In this document: positions 36,092-48,571 of the stretch, piece after piece | How positions within the stretch are numbered: position 1 is the first letter of the stretch | Layout: each line of letters opens with the position of its first letter | Source of the DNA: Neurospora tetraspora | Lineage: Eukaryota > Ascomycota > Sordariomycetes > Sordariales > Sordariaceae | NCBI RefSeq assembly: GCF_033439725.1 | Contig: NW_026944388.1 | Coordinates: forward strand, 186,001-250,000 | Direction: 5' to 3' | Length of the DNA: 64,000 nt | Program-made: the position numbers and the translations under genes | Notes under the pieces: model-generated | Database searches by the model: none | What the model saw: only the letters and a program-made list of their open reading frames with translations | What the model was told of the DNA's origin: nothing

Positions 36092-36711
36092 TCTGTTAGT
36101 GAGCTCAAACTTTTACACAGAAAAATCGATCGCTCTACTACCCTCTCTAACAAAATCGGTGAAATGGTACATTAGGCGCTGTGAGGCGGGCGGGATCAAA
36201 ACATGAACCCGCTCCGTCCTCCGACAAGTTGAACGTACGCACTGCAGGTCACAGCGATTGTCTGGACTTCCGCTCAGTTGGGGAACCTGACTGACGAAGC
36301 TGAAGGAAGAACATGAACCGTGACGCTCACTGCGGCACTTACTCAAAACAAGAAACTGAAATTGGCTCGAAAACTGTAGTGCACTGCACTGCACCTCAGG
36401 GAGTGATGATCTTCCTGGATCGAGTGAGCGCCTCGCAGTAAATGGACCGTGTCGACGATTGAATGCTCCAGTTTTCCTAACAGACCTCAACGATTTCCTT
36501 GGCCGGTGATGCTCATTTTTGACGGCGCCCGGTACTATAGAACACTTGCCCCATCCACCTTGTGCAGTCAGTGATGAGAACTGAAGTGGAAGGAGGGGAA
36601 ACTTAACTCAGTTTTGATCCGCCAGGAGAGGTACTCCCTCCAAAAGCCTGTTAGAAGGGGTAGTAGAGCGATCGATTTTACCATAGTTAAGATTCGACTC
36701 ACTAACAAAGG
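36092..36711. mobile_element. Third inverted-repeat element, about 620 bp, non-autonomous
   Basis: The left arm (about 36092-36202) and right arm (about 36611-36711) are reverse complements. Both begin near TGTTAGTGAG, both contain AAAATCGATCGCTCTACTAC, and both reach GGATCAAAAC at their inner ends. The arms are about 100 bp with gaps and substitutions between them. TA lies just outside both ends (36090-36091 and 36712-36713). The 400-bp interior has no open frame of note. It resembles a diverged MITE or fold-back element with TA target preference and is unrelated in sequence to the two elements near 2 kb. The exact ends are uncertain by a few bases. Confidence 0.65.
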
Positions 36712-36713
36712 TA

Positions 36714-37317
36714 CATCTATCGATGTCGATGGCTCGTTTACGACTTCCTCGGTTCGTCGTGAGTGTTCGTTCCGTGTACAGTGGCGATTTGTTGGGGCGG
36801 GAGTGATAGTGATGTCAACATTTGCTTGGGCGGGGCGGTGGTTGATGAGGAAGGAACACTTCGGGTGCAGTGCAAGTGCAGGTGATTGATGTACTTACTT
36901 ACCTCAACTTTGGGGAGTCACGGTCAACAGGAGAGTGAGGGCAGTGAAAAGCATCCAAGTGCGTGCAGTGAACTTGAAGTGCCATCGGCGGGGACGAGAC
37001 AATTGAGCAACTCAAGTACGTACTACATTCGTTAGCCGATGACTACTTCTACTGTAGCCAGCTCAACAACCCGGTGTTACACTTGTTCGCTGCTCGCTCA
37101 AAGAAGAACCAAAGCTTGTACGAACTGAGCTGAGAATTGAAGAGCTAGTGGAATGAAGCGCGGCACAAAAAGAATTCCGATACTCATGTCAAAGATGACC
37201 GACCCCCCAGAGAATGATTGCTGCTGTGTCCAACGCTGTCTGCCACTCATGTCATGCTCCATCAAACCCTCTTCAGACCCTCCCCAAACCCCCAAACCTT
37301 GACTGTCGACGGTCCGG
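36714..37317. other. Intergenic, 3' flank of the thiamine gene
   Basis: About 600 bp downstream of the thiamine-pathway gene's stop codon. No gene is seen. Confidence 0.4.
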
Positions 37318-39937
37318 TCATTGGGACCCATTCTCCTCCGCCTTATACGGAAACATCTCCCAGAATCCAATCTCCATCTAAATCACACATCGCATCACTT
37401 CGTTAGCTCTGCTCTCTCCTTCTCTCCATTCCATATTTCACCCAGCCACCCGAAGCGTTAAATAGGTATCACTCACCTTGGTAGCATGCACAAAAACCCC
37501 CACCAACTCCTCAATCCTCCTGGGGCTCTGCAGCACGGCATGCCGTTCCAATAGCTCGCGGCCCGCTTTGACGGCGGTGACGTAGTCGTCCGCGACGTAG
37601 TTGGCGATCCAGGACCAGTAGAGGTTCTCATCTTCGCCGGTCTTGGAGTTGGGGGAGGCGTGCAGGTGCTTGGCGATGGCGCCGTAGCCGAGGAGACATG
37701 GGGCCAGAGCCATCTGGAGAGCGAACCAATCTTCGGATTGGCCTATGTCTAGGACGTATCTGTAGAGTTGGGGGGGTTGGTGGTTAGAGGTGTTGCGGGT
37801 TGAGAAGGGCCAGGGAAGGGGGGAAACGGGATTGGAAGGTTGAGTAGCGTAGAGTATGAGAAGAAATACCTTGTATATGCCGTGCATGCTGTTACAGACG
37901 TTGATGTTAGCTGATTCTGCTATTAAGGAGAGAGATACATGAAATGCAGAAAGGAAATGGGTATTATTACCTTGAAGTTCCTCGGTCTTCTCCATCTGCT
38001 CCTTGGAGATGCCGAAACCAGCGCAGTACTGGACATGGAGATTCATCTCCCTGAAGCAGTTCGCAACAATAGCGGCCGACTGTTCCATTCCTTTTTGTTA
38101 GCCTGACTTTCATAACAAGCATGGAATCAACTATGGTAAACGTACACCAGCAACGTCTTCGATGTTCTTGGCCTTGTACGAAGCCAATGCGTTGGCACGA
38201 GCGTAATGAATCTGTACCAGGCAACGAATCAGTACCGTAGAGCTTAGAAGGTGTATAACTGGGAAAATAGATGCCAATATGACACGATCCGGCACTGCAA
38301 GACAAGCCAGAACATACGAGATAGACATAATCCTGCATCAGATATCCCTTGAAGGACTCTCTCGGCAGAGTCCCATCACCCATGGCCATAACAAACGGGT
38401 GGTGGATGTAGCGGTCCCATACTGGGGCGACGTCGGGTCGTTCGAGAAGATAATCGAGGAAGTGACCGCTGATGAAGCATTAGCAGCAAGATTCGGGTAT
38501 ATAGCTTTAGGGAGGCAAAGCTCACGAAGAGAATGGAAGTGCCTTGACGGAGTGAAAGTGGTTGAGGGGCCCGTTCCCTTGGCCCAATCCAGGCGCCGTC
38601 CTGATGGCGGTATCGACGTATCTGATTCCGGCCTTGACAGCCGGAACCATGTCCATCCCCTTGGCGAGGTTCGAGGCAATGGCGGCTGTGGATGACGATG
38701 ATTAGTCATTCAGTCCATTATCACGAAGTCCACGATCTCTCGGGTTTTTTTATGGGGCGGGAGTAGAAGAGACTCAAACTCACAAGCCAGCGAGCAACCA
38801 GTACCATGAGTATTCCTAGACCTCTGGTACGGCATCTCGATTTTGACCACCTGTAAGTTTTCCTCGCCCTCTGCGTCTCTCTTCGTCCCCTCTGCAGCAG
38901 GTCCCACGAGGACATTGACGACGATTTCCTTCTCGTCTTCCGTCTTTGCCTCGGTACCATCCCTGCGGAAGGGAGAATGGCCGCCCTTGACGAGCACCCA
39001 CTTTGACCCAAGCTTCTGTACCTCGAGGGCAATTTCCTCAAGATCGGCAACGGTTTGGACTGGGCGTTGGTCGTGGCCGGCTTCAAGTAAGAGTGTGTTT
39101 GCTTCCGGGACGTTAGGCGTTAGGATGGTAGCTAGAGGGAGGAGTTTCTCGCAGAGGGCACGGGAGGCGGAGTTCGGGAGGAGCTCGGCGCCCGTGGTCG
39201 CGATCATTACCTACGTGACTGTGTAAGTATATACAGGTACTGTAGTAAGTAGTGGGCGATAGGATGTTACAAGATTGCTCTTTCAAGCATGGTGGTGGGT
39301 GGAGAATCGAGTAGAGGATGGTGCACTGTGCACTTTGGAGACCAAAAAGGGGCAAGACAATGTAAACAAATAAACAAACGAAACGGCTAAACATTAGAAA
39401 CGTACCGGGTCAATAACCAGCGTCTTGAGCTTGTGGTCATGAATCGCCTGAGCAACAGCCTCGATAGTGCCAGTCGAAGCAAGCATGCCTTGATACCAAT
39501 GAAGTTATTAGTGATCATTTACGTTTCATGCTTTTAAAAAAGACGACCTCACCAGTCTTGACAACGTCAACACCGACATCTTCCACCACAGCATCAATCT
39601 GCTTCCTTAGGAAGTCCACCGGAACCTCGTGAATGCCGTACACCCCCTTGGTATTCTGGGCCGTCAATGCGGTGGTGGCCGTCATAGCATAGCATCCATG
39701 GGCGGCAATGACCTTTTGGTCCGCTTCGAGACCTCTGCTTCGTGTCAGATCGCTTTTCCAAGTCCAAGGAAATGGGGGCAACAAGAATATGGAGATCGGA
39801 GAAAACATGGGCGTAAATCAAATGATATTGGAGATAACAGAAACAACTAAGGTTACTAACGCTCCGCCCGAACTGTCCGACCCTGCTATGACCAATACTC
39901 TGGGTAGTGTACTACCACTGTCGTTGGAAGCACTCAT
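37318..39937 (-). CDS. thi20: Bifunctional HMP/HMP-P kinase (ThiD) and TenA/thiaminase II fusion, Thi20 type, 11 exons, 538 aa
   Basis: Exons 39937-39861, 39734-39553, 39488-39406, 39210-38784, 38685-38526, 38468-38318, 38211-38146, 38079-37971, 37888-37870, 37759-37477 and 37377-37318 join in frame (1,617 nt). The N-terminal ThiD kinase starts with LPRVLVIAGSDSSGGAGLEAD and has YAMTATTALTAQNTKGV, LTPNVPEA and the anion-hole and catalytic motif NTHGTGCSLAS. It phosphorylates hydroxymethylpyrimidine and its monophosphate for thiamine synthesis. The C-terminal TenA domain holds DYLLERPDVAPVW, FKGYLMQDYVYL, ACTAYTRYVLDIG and the terminal MEIGFWEM, and salvages pyrimidine from thiamine breakdown products. 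The architecture and length match yeast Thi20. Exon 9 is only 19 nt, yet it encodes the core of the conserved ACTAYTR motif. I saw no TPP-riboswitch signature upstream. Confidence 0.95.
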
Positions 39938-40864
39938 CTTGAGGAAGCCGATTACCCTTGGTGGGCTTAGGATGATAGAGAGGATAGGTATGAATCACAC
40001 CAAGAAGGACAGGGTAAGGTGATAAAGAATGAAGAGGGCAGGCTGGAGGTGGTTATGTTAGTGGAAAAGATGACGAGTGGGAGTTCTGGGAGGCGTGCCT
40101 GTCAGCAAGGTTCTCTCGTCAAGGGCGGGTATCATGCCATCGATAACCGAACGCAACTGCTCGAATACGAAAGTCACTCAAAGCTCTTCGTCACTTGCAG
40201 TGCTTTCAAGGAGTGGGGTGTTACAGTGGGGTTCTTCCCTTGTTACACTAACATTTCCTTCCTGAAACTCGTCCGTCATGACTCCTCCATCCATCATCTC
40301 AACATTGAGAACGATATGCTGACCAACTGAAGACTGCCCGCGATCATCAAACTATGTTTTCAAGCAATCATCGTTCTTATACATCCTCCTACACCCAACT
40401 TCAACAATCTTCACGTCTCGAAGTGTAAGAAAAAAGATATAGAACACGGTAAGGGAGTCATATCCAAGATAAATGGGATGTCACCAGGATGGTATTTATG
40501 AAAGAGCAACAAGCCAATATTTTCAAGGCCAACATATTAGGATTTATTTGTTCCTCGGTACCCAACGCCTTCACCTTATATGTCCAAACATGCCATGCAA
40601 AGATAGAAAAAAACAACAGTCTGATATGCAAAAGGGGTATTGCGATACAAAGCATAGAGGGCACAGCCTCTCATGCGAGAAGTACAGGTCTGTCGACAAA
40701 GCCCCAGACGAGATACTCGAATGAGGACTTAACTTCGGAAGTAAATCCCGAAGAACAGAACAAGAAAAGAAGAGGACAACATCGTAACTTCATGCATCAG
40801 TCCGTCGTTATCGGTCTGGGGGTATAATTGGTGAGCGTAGCAAAACCGAAATGGCGAACTGGTT
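39938..40864. other. Promoter of the thiamine gene and 3' flank of nor-1
   Basis: About 930 bp between two tandem minus-strand genes. No open frame with support and no CTGAGA-type thiamine-riboswitch core on the transcribed strand. Confidence 0.5.
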
Positions 40865-42728
40865 CTAAATCTCCTGAACCCAGACCTATTGATGTTGTTA
40901 GTACGAACAGTGCAGCAGGACAATTGACAAGCGGCAAAACTTACCTCCATCTTCCCAGTCTCCAATTTTTGTTTCCTTGCATTTTGCTTGACAGTTTCAA
41001 TGAGCATGTCAAGATCGTCTTGATCGCCCACCGTGATCATGTCACCATCTGGCGAGTCGTCATCCTTGATTTTGATCTTGATGCGGCGGCGAATCCCAAA
41101 CTTGCTCCTGATCTTCTCCTCAAAGTCGGGGAACTCAATGGCAGTTCCGACCATGATGTAGCGAACATCGCCAGCATGGACCTTAACACGGATGCTGCGA
41201 AGTTCAGGCCGCCTAGAAGAACCGCGTGTTCCGGAGCTTCGAACCGTGTTGTAACTTGGCCTACGACCAGACACCATCTCAAATTCGCCCTCATCGAAGG
41301 AAACGTCATAGTCGCTCTCTTCGTCCTCTTCCTGGATGTATCGAGGGGCGCCTCGGTCGCTCCTCTGTCCGCGGCTGTTTCGGTTGGGACCGGGGCCGCC
41401 GTACATATCGTATAGTTCGGCCGGGTAACTGTCCTCCTCTTGCTCTTGAGTCCGTCTCATTCTTGACGGCGGTGGCTGCTCACGTTGGGAGAAACCTCGG
41501 GATGGGGTGGCCGATGCTGCGCGAGAAGGCCGCCTAGAGGGCTCTTCCGGAGACGTCTTTTCGTAGCGATCGCTCGGTCGGACCTTATCGAGGTTGAGCT
41601 TAGCCGGCATGGGTTTGGGTCCGTTTCGGACAGAAGCACCGCGGCTCATCTGTGACTTTTCATTCTCGGGCGGCGGTGTCGGCGGGAACATGCTGCGGTT
41701 GGTCGGGGGCTCCGACTGTTGCCTTCTGCTCTGTAGCCCAGGCTTGACGAGGTTGGTAGCGGCGAAAGATAGCGACTCGACTGGCCTATCATCCTTGACC
41801 TCAAGTTTCCCAGCCTAGTTCCCTGGTGTCAGCAACTGCAAAAGAGGGGAACGGAAAACGAGAGAGACTAACATTCTTGATTTCAGCACCAGTAAAGCCA
41901 GTGAAAGCATTGTTCGCATCTGAGGTTGCGACTAGGCGGGCTTTCCCAAGGTAGTCTTTGGTCTTTAGGTTTCGCACTTTCGCTTCGTTTGGTCGGTAGA
42001 CGACGCCCACTGGGATAGAAAAAACGGTGTAGCCCTAAGCACTTGTCAGCAATAGTCCAATTTTGAGATCCGCGATGCGCTTACCTCTGCGTTCTCCTTG
42101 ATTGCTTCATCGATGACATTATGGTCCTCAACCACCTTCTCCTTGGCCGCATACGACAAATCCTGCATACCAGCTTCGGTTTGTTGAAGGTAGATGTAGC
42201 AAAGACCACGATTGAAAAGGACTTCGCATGAGTAGAGCTTGAAGAGAAGGCCCAGCTGCGCGTAGTCAATGACTTGGTTGCCTCGAAGATATAGGAGTGT
42301 ATCGTTGAAATTGGCCAATGCCTCTTCGAAATCGCCAAGCAAGAAGTTGGAAACACCCTGTTGGAAGTATGCGACAGCTAGGTACTGATCAAGCCGGATC
42401 GCTCGTTGATAGCACTCGACCTGATTGAAGAGTACAAGTAAGCTTAGGTCCGTGTAACAAGAAAGAGTATGTTCCGCGACTTACAGCTTGCTCGTGTTGA
42501 CCCAGTGTCGCATGAATAACGCCCATGTTGAAGAGGATCTTGGAAGTGTCGGCAATCTTTTCGAAATCCTGCAATGCAGCATCGAACTCGCTATTGTCAT
42601 ACTGCGCCAGGGCAGAGACCCAAGTCTCTATTTCCTATAGCCATCATGACGCGTGAGCTTTGTGAACCAGATCGGATGGAAGGAGGCGATATGGGACGAA
42701 AAGGTGTACTGACCATTTTTAGCGACAT
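40865..42728 (-). CDS. nor-1: NOR-1 (NoxR, p67phox-like NADPH-oxidase regulator), 6 exons, 517 aa
   Basis: Exons 42728-42714, 42634-42485, 42420-42085, 42034-41873, 41814-40945 and 40885-40865 join in frame (1,554 nt), every junction in phase 0. The first exon encodes only MSLKM and the last only VWVQEI. Residues about 6-165 are the tetratricopeptide repeats (SKILFNMGVIHATLGQHEQA, AVAYFQQGVSNFLLGDFEEA and so on) that bind GTP-loaded Rac. Next comes GYTVFSIPVGVVYRPNEAKV, the activation-domain-like region, then a long Pro/Ser/Arg-rich linker. The C-terminal PB1 domain (about residues 428-517) contains IRVKVHAGDVRYIMVG and the acidic DDDSPDGDMITVGDQDDLD loop. NoxR proteins activate fungal Nox1 and Nox2 and bind Cdc24/BemA through PB1. 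In Neurospora, nor-1 is required for hyphal growth control, cell fusion and sexual development. Confidence 0.97.
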
Positions 42729-45700
42729 GTTGAGGTGTTGTTAGACGTGCGTGATGTCGGGTTGACGCCGGGCTCGGAGCAGCGGGAGATGCGAAAACAG
42801 AGAAAGGAACACCTGGAAGCCCTTCTGGGAAACAAGTCGCGAGAATCTTAAACTTTTGGCCCACGCGGACCCGAAGCAATGGAGAAATAGGAGGTGGTGT
42901 ATCGGGACGACTCAAGAGTAATAGCGAAACATGCAGAGGGGTTGAGCGTGGCCAGGCCTGTTGTCTTGTATAAGTGGGCGGATTGGGCAGGCCACTGTAT
43001 GGGACCTGGGGGACCAGTAGCGAGGGGGAGCAGGGTGGCAGCAAGGGCGGCAACAGGGGTGCTCGCTCTTGGCTGGTCGAGTCAGCGGCAGGATGGCACC
43101 GCTTCGACCGCTCCGCACACTGTAAATTTTTTTTGCACCGCTAGCAGCTCTCTTCACAGGTCTGGCTGTGCTTGTCTTGTTGGGCTGGTCGGCCTGGGCA
43201 GAAACGGCGAGATCCCCGCGCCTCGTTCGTGGGCCCAAAAGCTCCCCTACAACTTCTCAGTGGAGTCCGATGCTCCGTTCGTGGGACCCGTAGGAACGTG
43301 GGACGGACGATGGCCGCTATAAATGATGATGTTGCTGAATTAGCGGCAGCTTGGCATGTGACGGCCTGTGATCTGACTTTTTCGATTCTCGCACAATGGT
43401 ATTGTCCGTCTTTGGTCTTTGCTGTTGGACCCCACGACGCAGGTCCAGGTGATGATGTTCAGGTACCAGCGGGTAGAGGCCGGCGGGAGCAATATCGAAT
43501 TGCAGGATGCAGATGATGACAGCAGGAAAGGTAACCTGTACTCTGTAGTCTCTGGACCCTGATCTAGTGGTATGTAACTGGGGTACCAATTGATGATCCA
43601 GCAATACCAATCCAGATAGATACCGGCTTATACGGATGCAGTCAACGAAGATCAAAACCAGCCAACAGGCGCCCGGTCCAGCTGCTCGGAAATTGTCCTT
43701 GAGATCGCGGGGGAGGATTGGGATCAGCCCGAAGAGTGAATGTCTCTGATCGACTCAAAGGCAGGCGGCTATCAGTTGCCAATTAGGAATAGTGTAAGTG
43801 TAGGAGGAATGGATGCAAGTTGCTGGCTGTATGGTCTGGTATAACAGAAAGGACAGGCTTTTGGCGGTCGATCGTGACCGGAACAATGGAAATGAGAGAA
43901 TATCGTCCAGTGACGAAGAAAAGAGGCCGCGTAGCCAAGGTATCTTGCGAATCGGCAGAGGGAATTGTTGGTGTTTGTGGTGGAGAAGAGCGAGGGTGAT
44001 GAGATCGGAGCGTCGAGATATCAAAGCCGTCAGTGGACATGTGGACAGCTGTGGGGGCGTGTCTGGGGTGAGTTTGGGCGATCATGGGTGAGTGGACCGC
44101 GCTTGCCGGGTTGCCAAAACACTGATGACGCTAGGGCAAGAGCCTCTGAGCCTTTGTGGTCCATGCTCACAGGGGCAACCCGGCCAGGTCAGGACAACTG
44201 GAAGACACCTAACTGCAACTCTGCACAAATTTCAATGTTGCAACTGAATCTCCGGCCTGGGACTCTTTCACCATGACGATGATATAGGAACCGAGATCAA
44301 AAGGGAGCGTAAACGAGGAGACAAAGTTTAGAGACACGGACGGAACCCAAGAGGCCAATGTTGCAAAGGGATTGAGCATGGATGGCCCGTTGATGCAAAG
44401 TATCTTGTTGGTGTCAGAGACATGCAAAAGTGACACTTCCAGGGGCTTCCGAGTTTGAACCTCTCTCCATCTTCACTCGGCCTCTTGTCTACCGAAACGA
44501 GGGCTCTCCTGGCTTCTCTTATGTTGCCGAGCATTGGCAGTGGCAGTATCGTGAATGTGGTGTCAAGGAAACAAATTGCACGTTTAAATGGCTCTACCAT
44601 CGAATGTTTTCCAAGACTGGGTCGGCCCACCACCATGATAAGCTTCCGGTTCTCGTCACATGTATGCCTATGAAAGGCGCGGGAAAACAATGGCATTCTA
44701 TATGGCCGGGACAGAGACGGAGTTAATGGGACCACTGCTCAGACTTCAGAGAACTCGGACGTCAAGAAGGGAACAGGCTGATGTGATGAGATTGCCTGCT
44801 GCGGCATCTACGGTAGTAGTCCCAGGTCAAGAATAGGTAGTGCACACGTGTAGAGCTTGCAGGGTAGCATGAGTTCTTCCAGCAGTTTCCCAAACCGTTA
44901 AACTTTCTATGTCTTGGCTCAGATCGTTTTCCACTCTGGGAGGTGAGCCGGTTCATGGTCCATGTCTTTCTCTTATTTCCGCTTTTCGAACAGTTGTGTG
45001 CATGAATTTCAAAGAGTGAGACTTTGAGTTGACAGCTCGGAGGAGGGGTGGAAGGGGTTCGTTTCGGTTGCAATGCGGTCGGTGGACGGACGTGCACCAC
45101 TGTCACAGAACCGTTGAACCCTTGCGAATCACGACCCACCTCGCTCATGCAAGATGGAATCCACGACCATCCCACCCACTGATTGGTTCAATCGAAACTT
45201 AGATCGGTCTTGGCAACTGGTTCCTGGCGCGTATTTCCAACTTCGTCCCTTCCCGTTCAGACGGAATTCGGGACTTCGCACTTTCAACCTTTTCTCGACC
45301 CTCATCGTCATCGTGGCTGCCGGATTACTACACACAGCTTGAAGCTATTCCACTGATACCACGTGGACGATCATACCGTATCTCTTGCGGGGAATTCATC
45401 TCTCAACACCAAGAAGCTTATCCCAGTCTTTCATCATGGTCTCGGACTTGTCCCGAGGCACAGATAGCCAGGCCGTTTCCCATGGCCTTCAGGAGCAATG
45501 CGAGCATCTCGAAGCTTCCCATCACCAAATTCTGGGAACATGCCTCTTGGGTGCTATCTAAGCGCCATCACTTTTCACCGAAACGAACCGTCTCAACCCA
45601 CTCACCACCAGCGAGTCGAGATATTGGTTCAATGCATTGCCAACGTTCTGTGACAGTGACAGTGACTATGTCTGGACTCTGCAGACACGGCAACAACAAT

Positions 45701-47604
45701 GATAGAGGTCCCTCAGCTGGATGTGTGTCAAGCTTCTCATATGATGGTCTATAGTTGCTAATCTCACAACCATCAAGATGACACACGAACACTGGACCAT
45801 GCCGGCTAGAGTCGTTCGTCTTGTCAAACACAAGGTGAGCGGAGACAAGAACAAAACGGGTTGAGCCCAAAATAAGATGCTGGATCATTCCACTGCCTCG
45901 GATTCGGGCTGAATATGGTAACTCACTCCCTATCACAGGACTAGCACTCGAGATGAATGGGCCATAGGGTGAGACCGCCAGTCAACCCTACCAATTATCA
46001 GGCATCACAGCCGACTTCTCTCTCGAACACTGCCTGTGTATCTTCTCCAATCTTCCCTCTCCCGTCAGTTCAACCTGTTGATCTTTACTTCAGTTCCCTG
46101 CTCAACCAGGTCTCTTCTGTGACCTCAAACAGCCCCGGCGCTTATACCTGTTCATAAGGCTGTCTTAGCTGCATTCGCAAATTCTTGAATGCCGACAACG
46201 GCGCCGCAACGGCGCAGCAAGCGTGGAATGTCAAAAGAATCTTCGGGCACCGCGATGTTACCAAAGAAAAGACATGGTTCGGCACCTTGCGGGCATCGAT
46301 CGACCGTCCAGCCGGGCCTTCAACGGGCCAGACCTAACTCAGGTAGGCAAGGGGTAAAGGCTGGCGCTGTTCTCCTGCATGCTCAAGCTGTTTCGCACTG
46401 GGACCCTAAAGAATCCCATCGCGTAGCTCGGAAATTCGGAATATCAAAATGACGAGCTGCAAATCCGGGGATACCTAACCCCGGGGCTGTCCAACATGAT
46501 AACCTGCGGGGGGCAGCTTGGAAGTCATTGACCAGCTTGACTAAAAATCCGTCAACAGGGTATATACAGACTAGCGCTGGACACTCTGATTGCCTTTTAC
46601 GTCTTGTGTTCAACACCCATATGCATCCGGAGAAGACATTCTAGAGGTTGAATTTGGCATAACACCAGACCAAGTTACTTGTCTCACCGCCCGGATTTTG
46701 GTCACTGATGACACTCGTTCCGTTCTCCTTCCGGTTTGTGATGCGTGGGGTCATTTTCCCACAAGACAAAGTTGCCATCGACGAGTGTTTCTCCTGCCTC
46801 TACCCGCATGACTGTAACACAAGGAAACACCAAGACTTCTACACTAGTACTTCTCTACCCGTCAAGAACGCCTAAGAAAAACCAAAACACCCTGATCCTT
46901 CCTTTTCATCCCTTTCAAGATTCAAAAGAACCCGAAAGCTTGATGGGATTTATAACACAGATGCGATTTAGCCAACCATCCCCCACTGCGAATCCCACAA
47001 TCCTACGGTTTTTTTTTGGTTGTATACTACGTTGTTGTCCATCAAGGTGGTAAAGCCACCGAGCAGACAACCACTTCCGTGTCTCGGGCCGGTTACACAC
47101 AAAACCCATTGTTTCACTAACACGCTCCTTTAATGGGTGTCAAGCAAAGACACTCGACTTATTATGCCGAAAGAGATGTAACATGTTGGTTTAGACTTGT
47201 GTCCTGTGAAAATTGTCTAATGTTTGAATACGACGAAGTTTGTGTGATAGACTTGGTCGCCGAATCACATTCATCCATTTGTAATTGATACCTAGTTTGA
47301 AATCTGTGATGGGAGTTAACCCTCAGTTTGAACCGAACTGCTTCGTCATAATTGCTTTCACACATTGGCAGCTACCTCTATTGGACGCTGTACCATCCAT
47401 TTGAACGCCATGAAATATTCATTTCACATCATATCCTACAAGTTGCCTGCCCGCGCGTGCTAACTCGATCTTTCTTAGGACCGTTATACATGTTCCAAAT
47501 TTTTACACCTTTCCACCTCTTCCCGCCACCCATCCATCCATCACCCATATTGTACATCTAGCAAAAATGACCTCATCACATCATACAGACCTCATGGTAG
47601 GTAA
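42729..47604. other. Gene-free interval (about 4.9 kb)
   Basis: This contains the nor-1 promoter and the 3' flank of the copper-chaperone gene. Frames of up to about 140 codons on both strands show no domain or consistent exon structure. No repeat, tRNA or rRNA was recognised. Confidence 0.45.
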
Positions 47605-48571
47605 TCACAACATCCCCTTCTTAACCTCATCCTTCCTCTCCTCCCACAGCGTCTTCCCCGTGCACGAGCACACCGTCTTATCATTATCCCACACGCCCGC
47701 GCTCCTCGCAATCACGCCCACCACCGTATTCTCATCATTCTCCAACGCACTTCCCTTGCTCTCATCCACCGACACCGGCGCGACAGCAAGCGCATGCCCA
47801 ATCAACTCCCAGATCTGGAACGGGTGGCTAAGGAACACGCTCCCGTGTCCGTCCTTGTTGACCTCCACCGTTCCGAGCACGCCGCGCGGGGCGTTGGGAT
47901 CAGAAACCTGCGCCTTGGTGTCGGCAGTCAGCGTAGCAGCGCCGGACCACACCGGGCCGGCCGACTCGACGCCCCGCGCGAGGTCGCCGAACTCACGAAT
48001 CGTAGCGCGGTAGGTACCCGGCGCGATGCCGCGCAGCGTGAGGTCGACGAGCGTAGTCGAGTTGTTTACCTGGACCATGCGGGCCAGGCCGCGGACCATG
48101 CGGTCGGAGGCGCCTGGGGCGGGCACGAACTTGTCTAGGGTGGGTTTGTGGTAGGTCTCGAGGATGCTGACGGCGGCGCCGTGGGAGCCGCCGGAACCGC
48201 GCAGGATGGCGTCACGGCCCGTGGACTGGATGGTGTCAACGATGGCGGAGGGCGCGGCCGTGCCTTCTATCGTGAGCAGCTGGTCTTGAAGGTTGGCTTC
48301 TACTTTGGTGATTCCGGGAAGCTTGTAGAGGGCGCTTGAGACGTCGTTAACGCAGCTTTCGCAGTGCATGGGCACCGCGAAGAGGGTCTGTGAAACGGGT
48401 TAGTATGACATGTCTCTGGAGGTTGAGTAAGGTGAGTGAGATATGTGAGACAGGCTTGGACCCTTTCATTTAAAGTAAAGGTTTTGGGCCAAGACTCAAG
48501 GAGGCATGTCTCATGATGAGGGTAGTGGAAGGGAATAAACAAACCTGAAAAGGGGTTGTGATGGAAGCCAT
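47605..48571 (-). CDS. ccs1: Copper chaperone for Cu/Zn superoxide dismutase (CCS1/Lys7), 269 aa
   Basis: Exon 1 (48571-48545) encodes only MASITTPFQ. Exon 2 (48387-47605) supplies the rest, and the joined frame is 810 nt. Domain 1 is an Atx1-like copper-binding domain with TLFAVPMHCESCVNDVSSAL; the MxCxxC motif gives Cys18 and Cys21. Domain 2 is SOD-like: DLTLRGIAPGTYRATIREFGD and LGTVEVNKDGHGSVFLSHPF resemble SOD strands, but the copper-site histidines of the enzyme are not all present. The short C-terminal domain 3 has CSC followed by TGKTLWEER, the CxC motif that transfers copper and forms the SOD disulfide. The protein works in the cytosol and mitochondrial intermembrane space. The intron has a clear CTAAC branch site before its TTTCACAG acceptor. 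Confidence 0.95.

Noticed and set aside
36245-36410. Interior of the third inverted-repeat element as a coding exon
   Set aside because: The minus-strand frame there has no homology and runs through the repeat arm.
39938-40450. TPP riboswitch upstream of the thiamine gene
   Set aside because: Fungal thiamine genes can carry one, so I looked for the CTGAGA core on the transcribed strand and did not find it.
44430-44470. Possible tRNA B-box on the minus strand
   Set aside because: A GGTTCAAAC-like string is present, but no cloverleaf pairing or A-box could be found around it.
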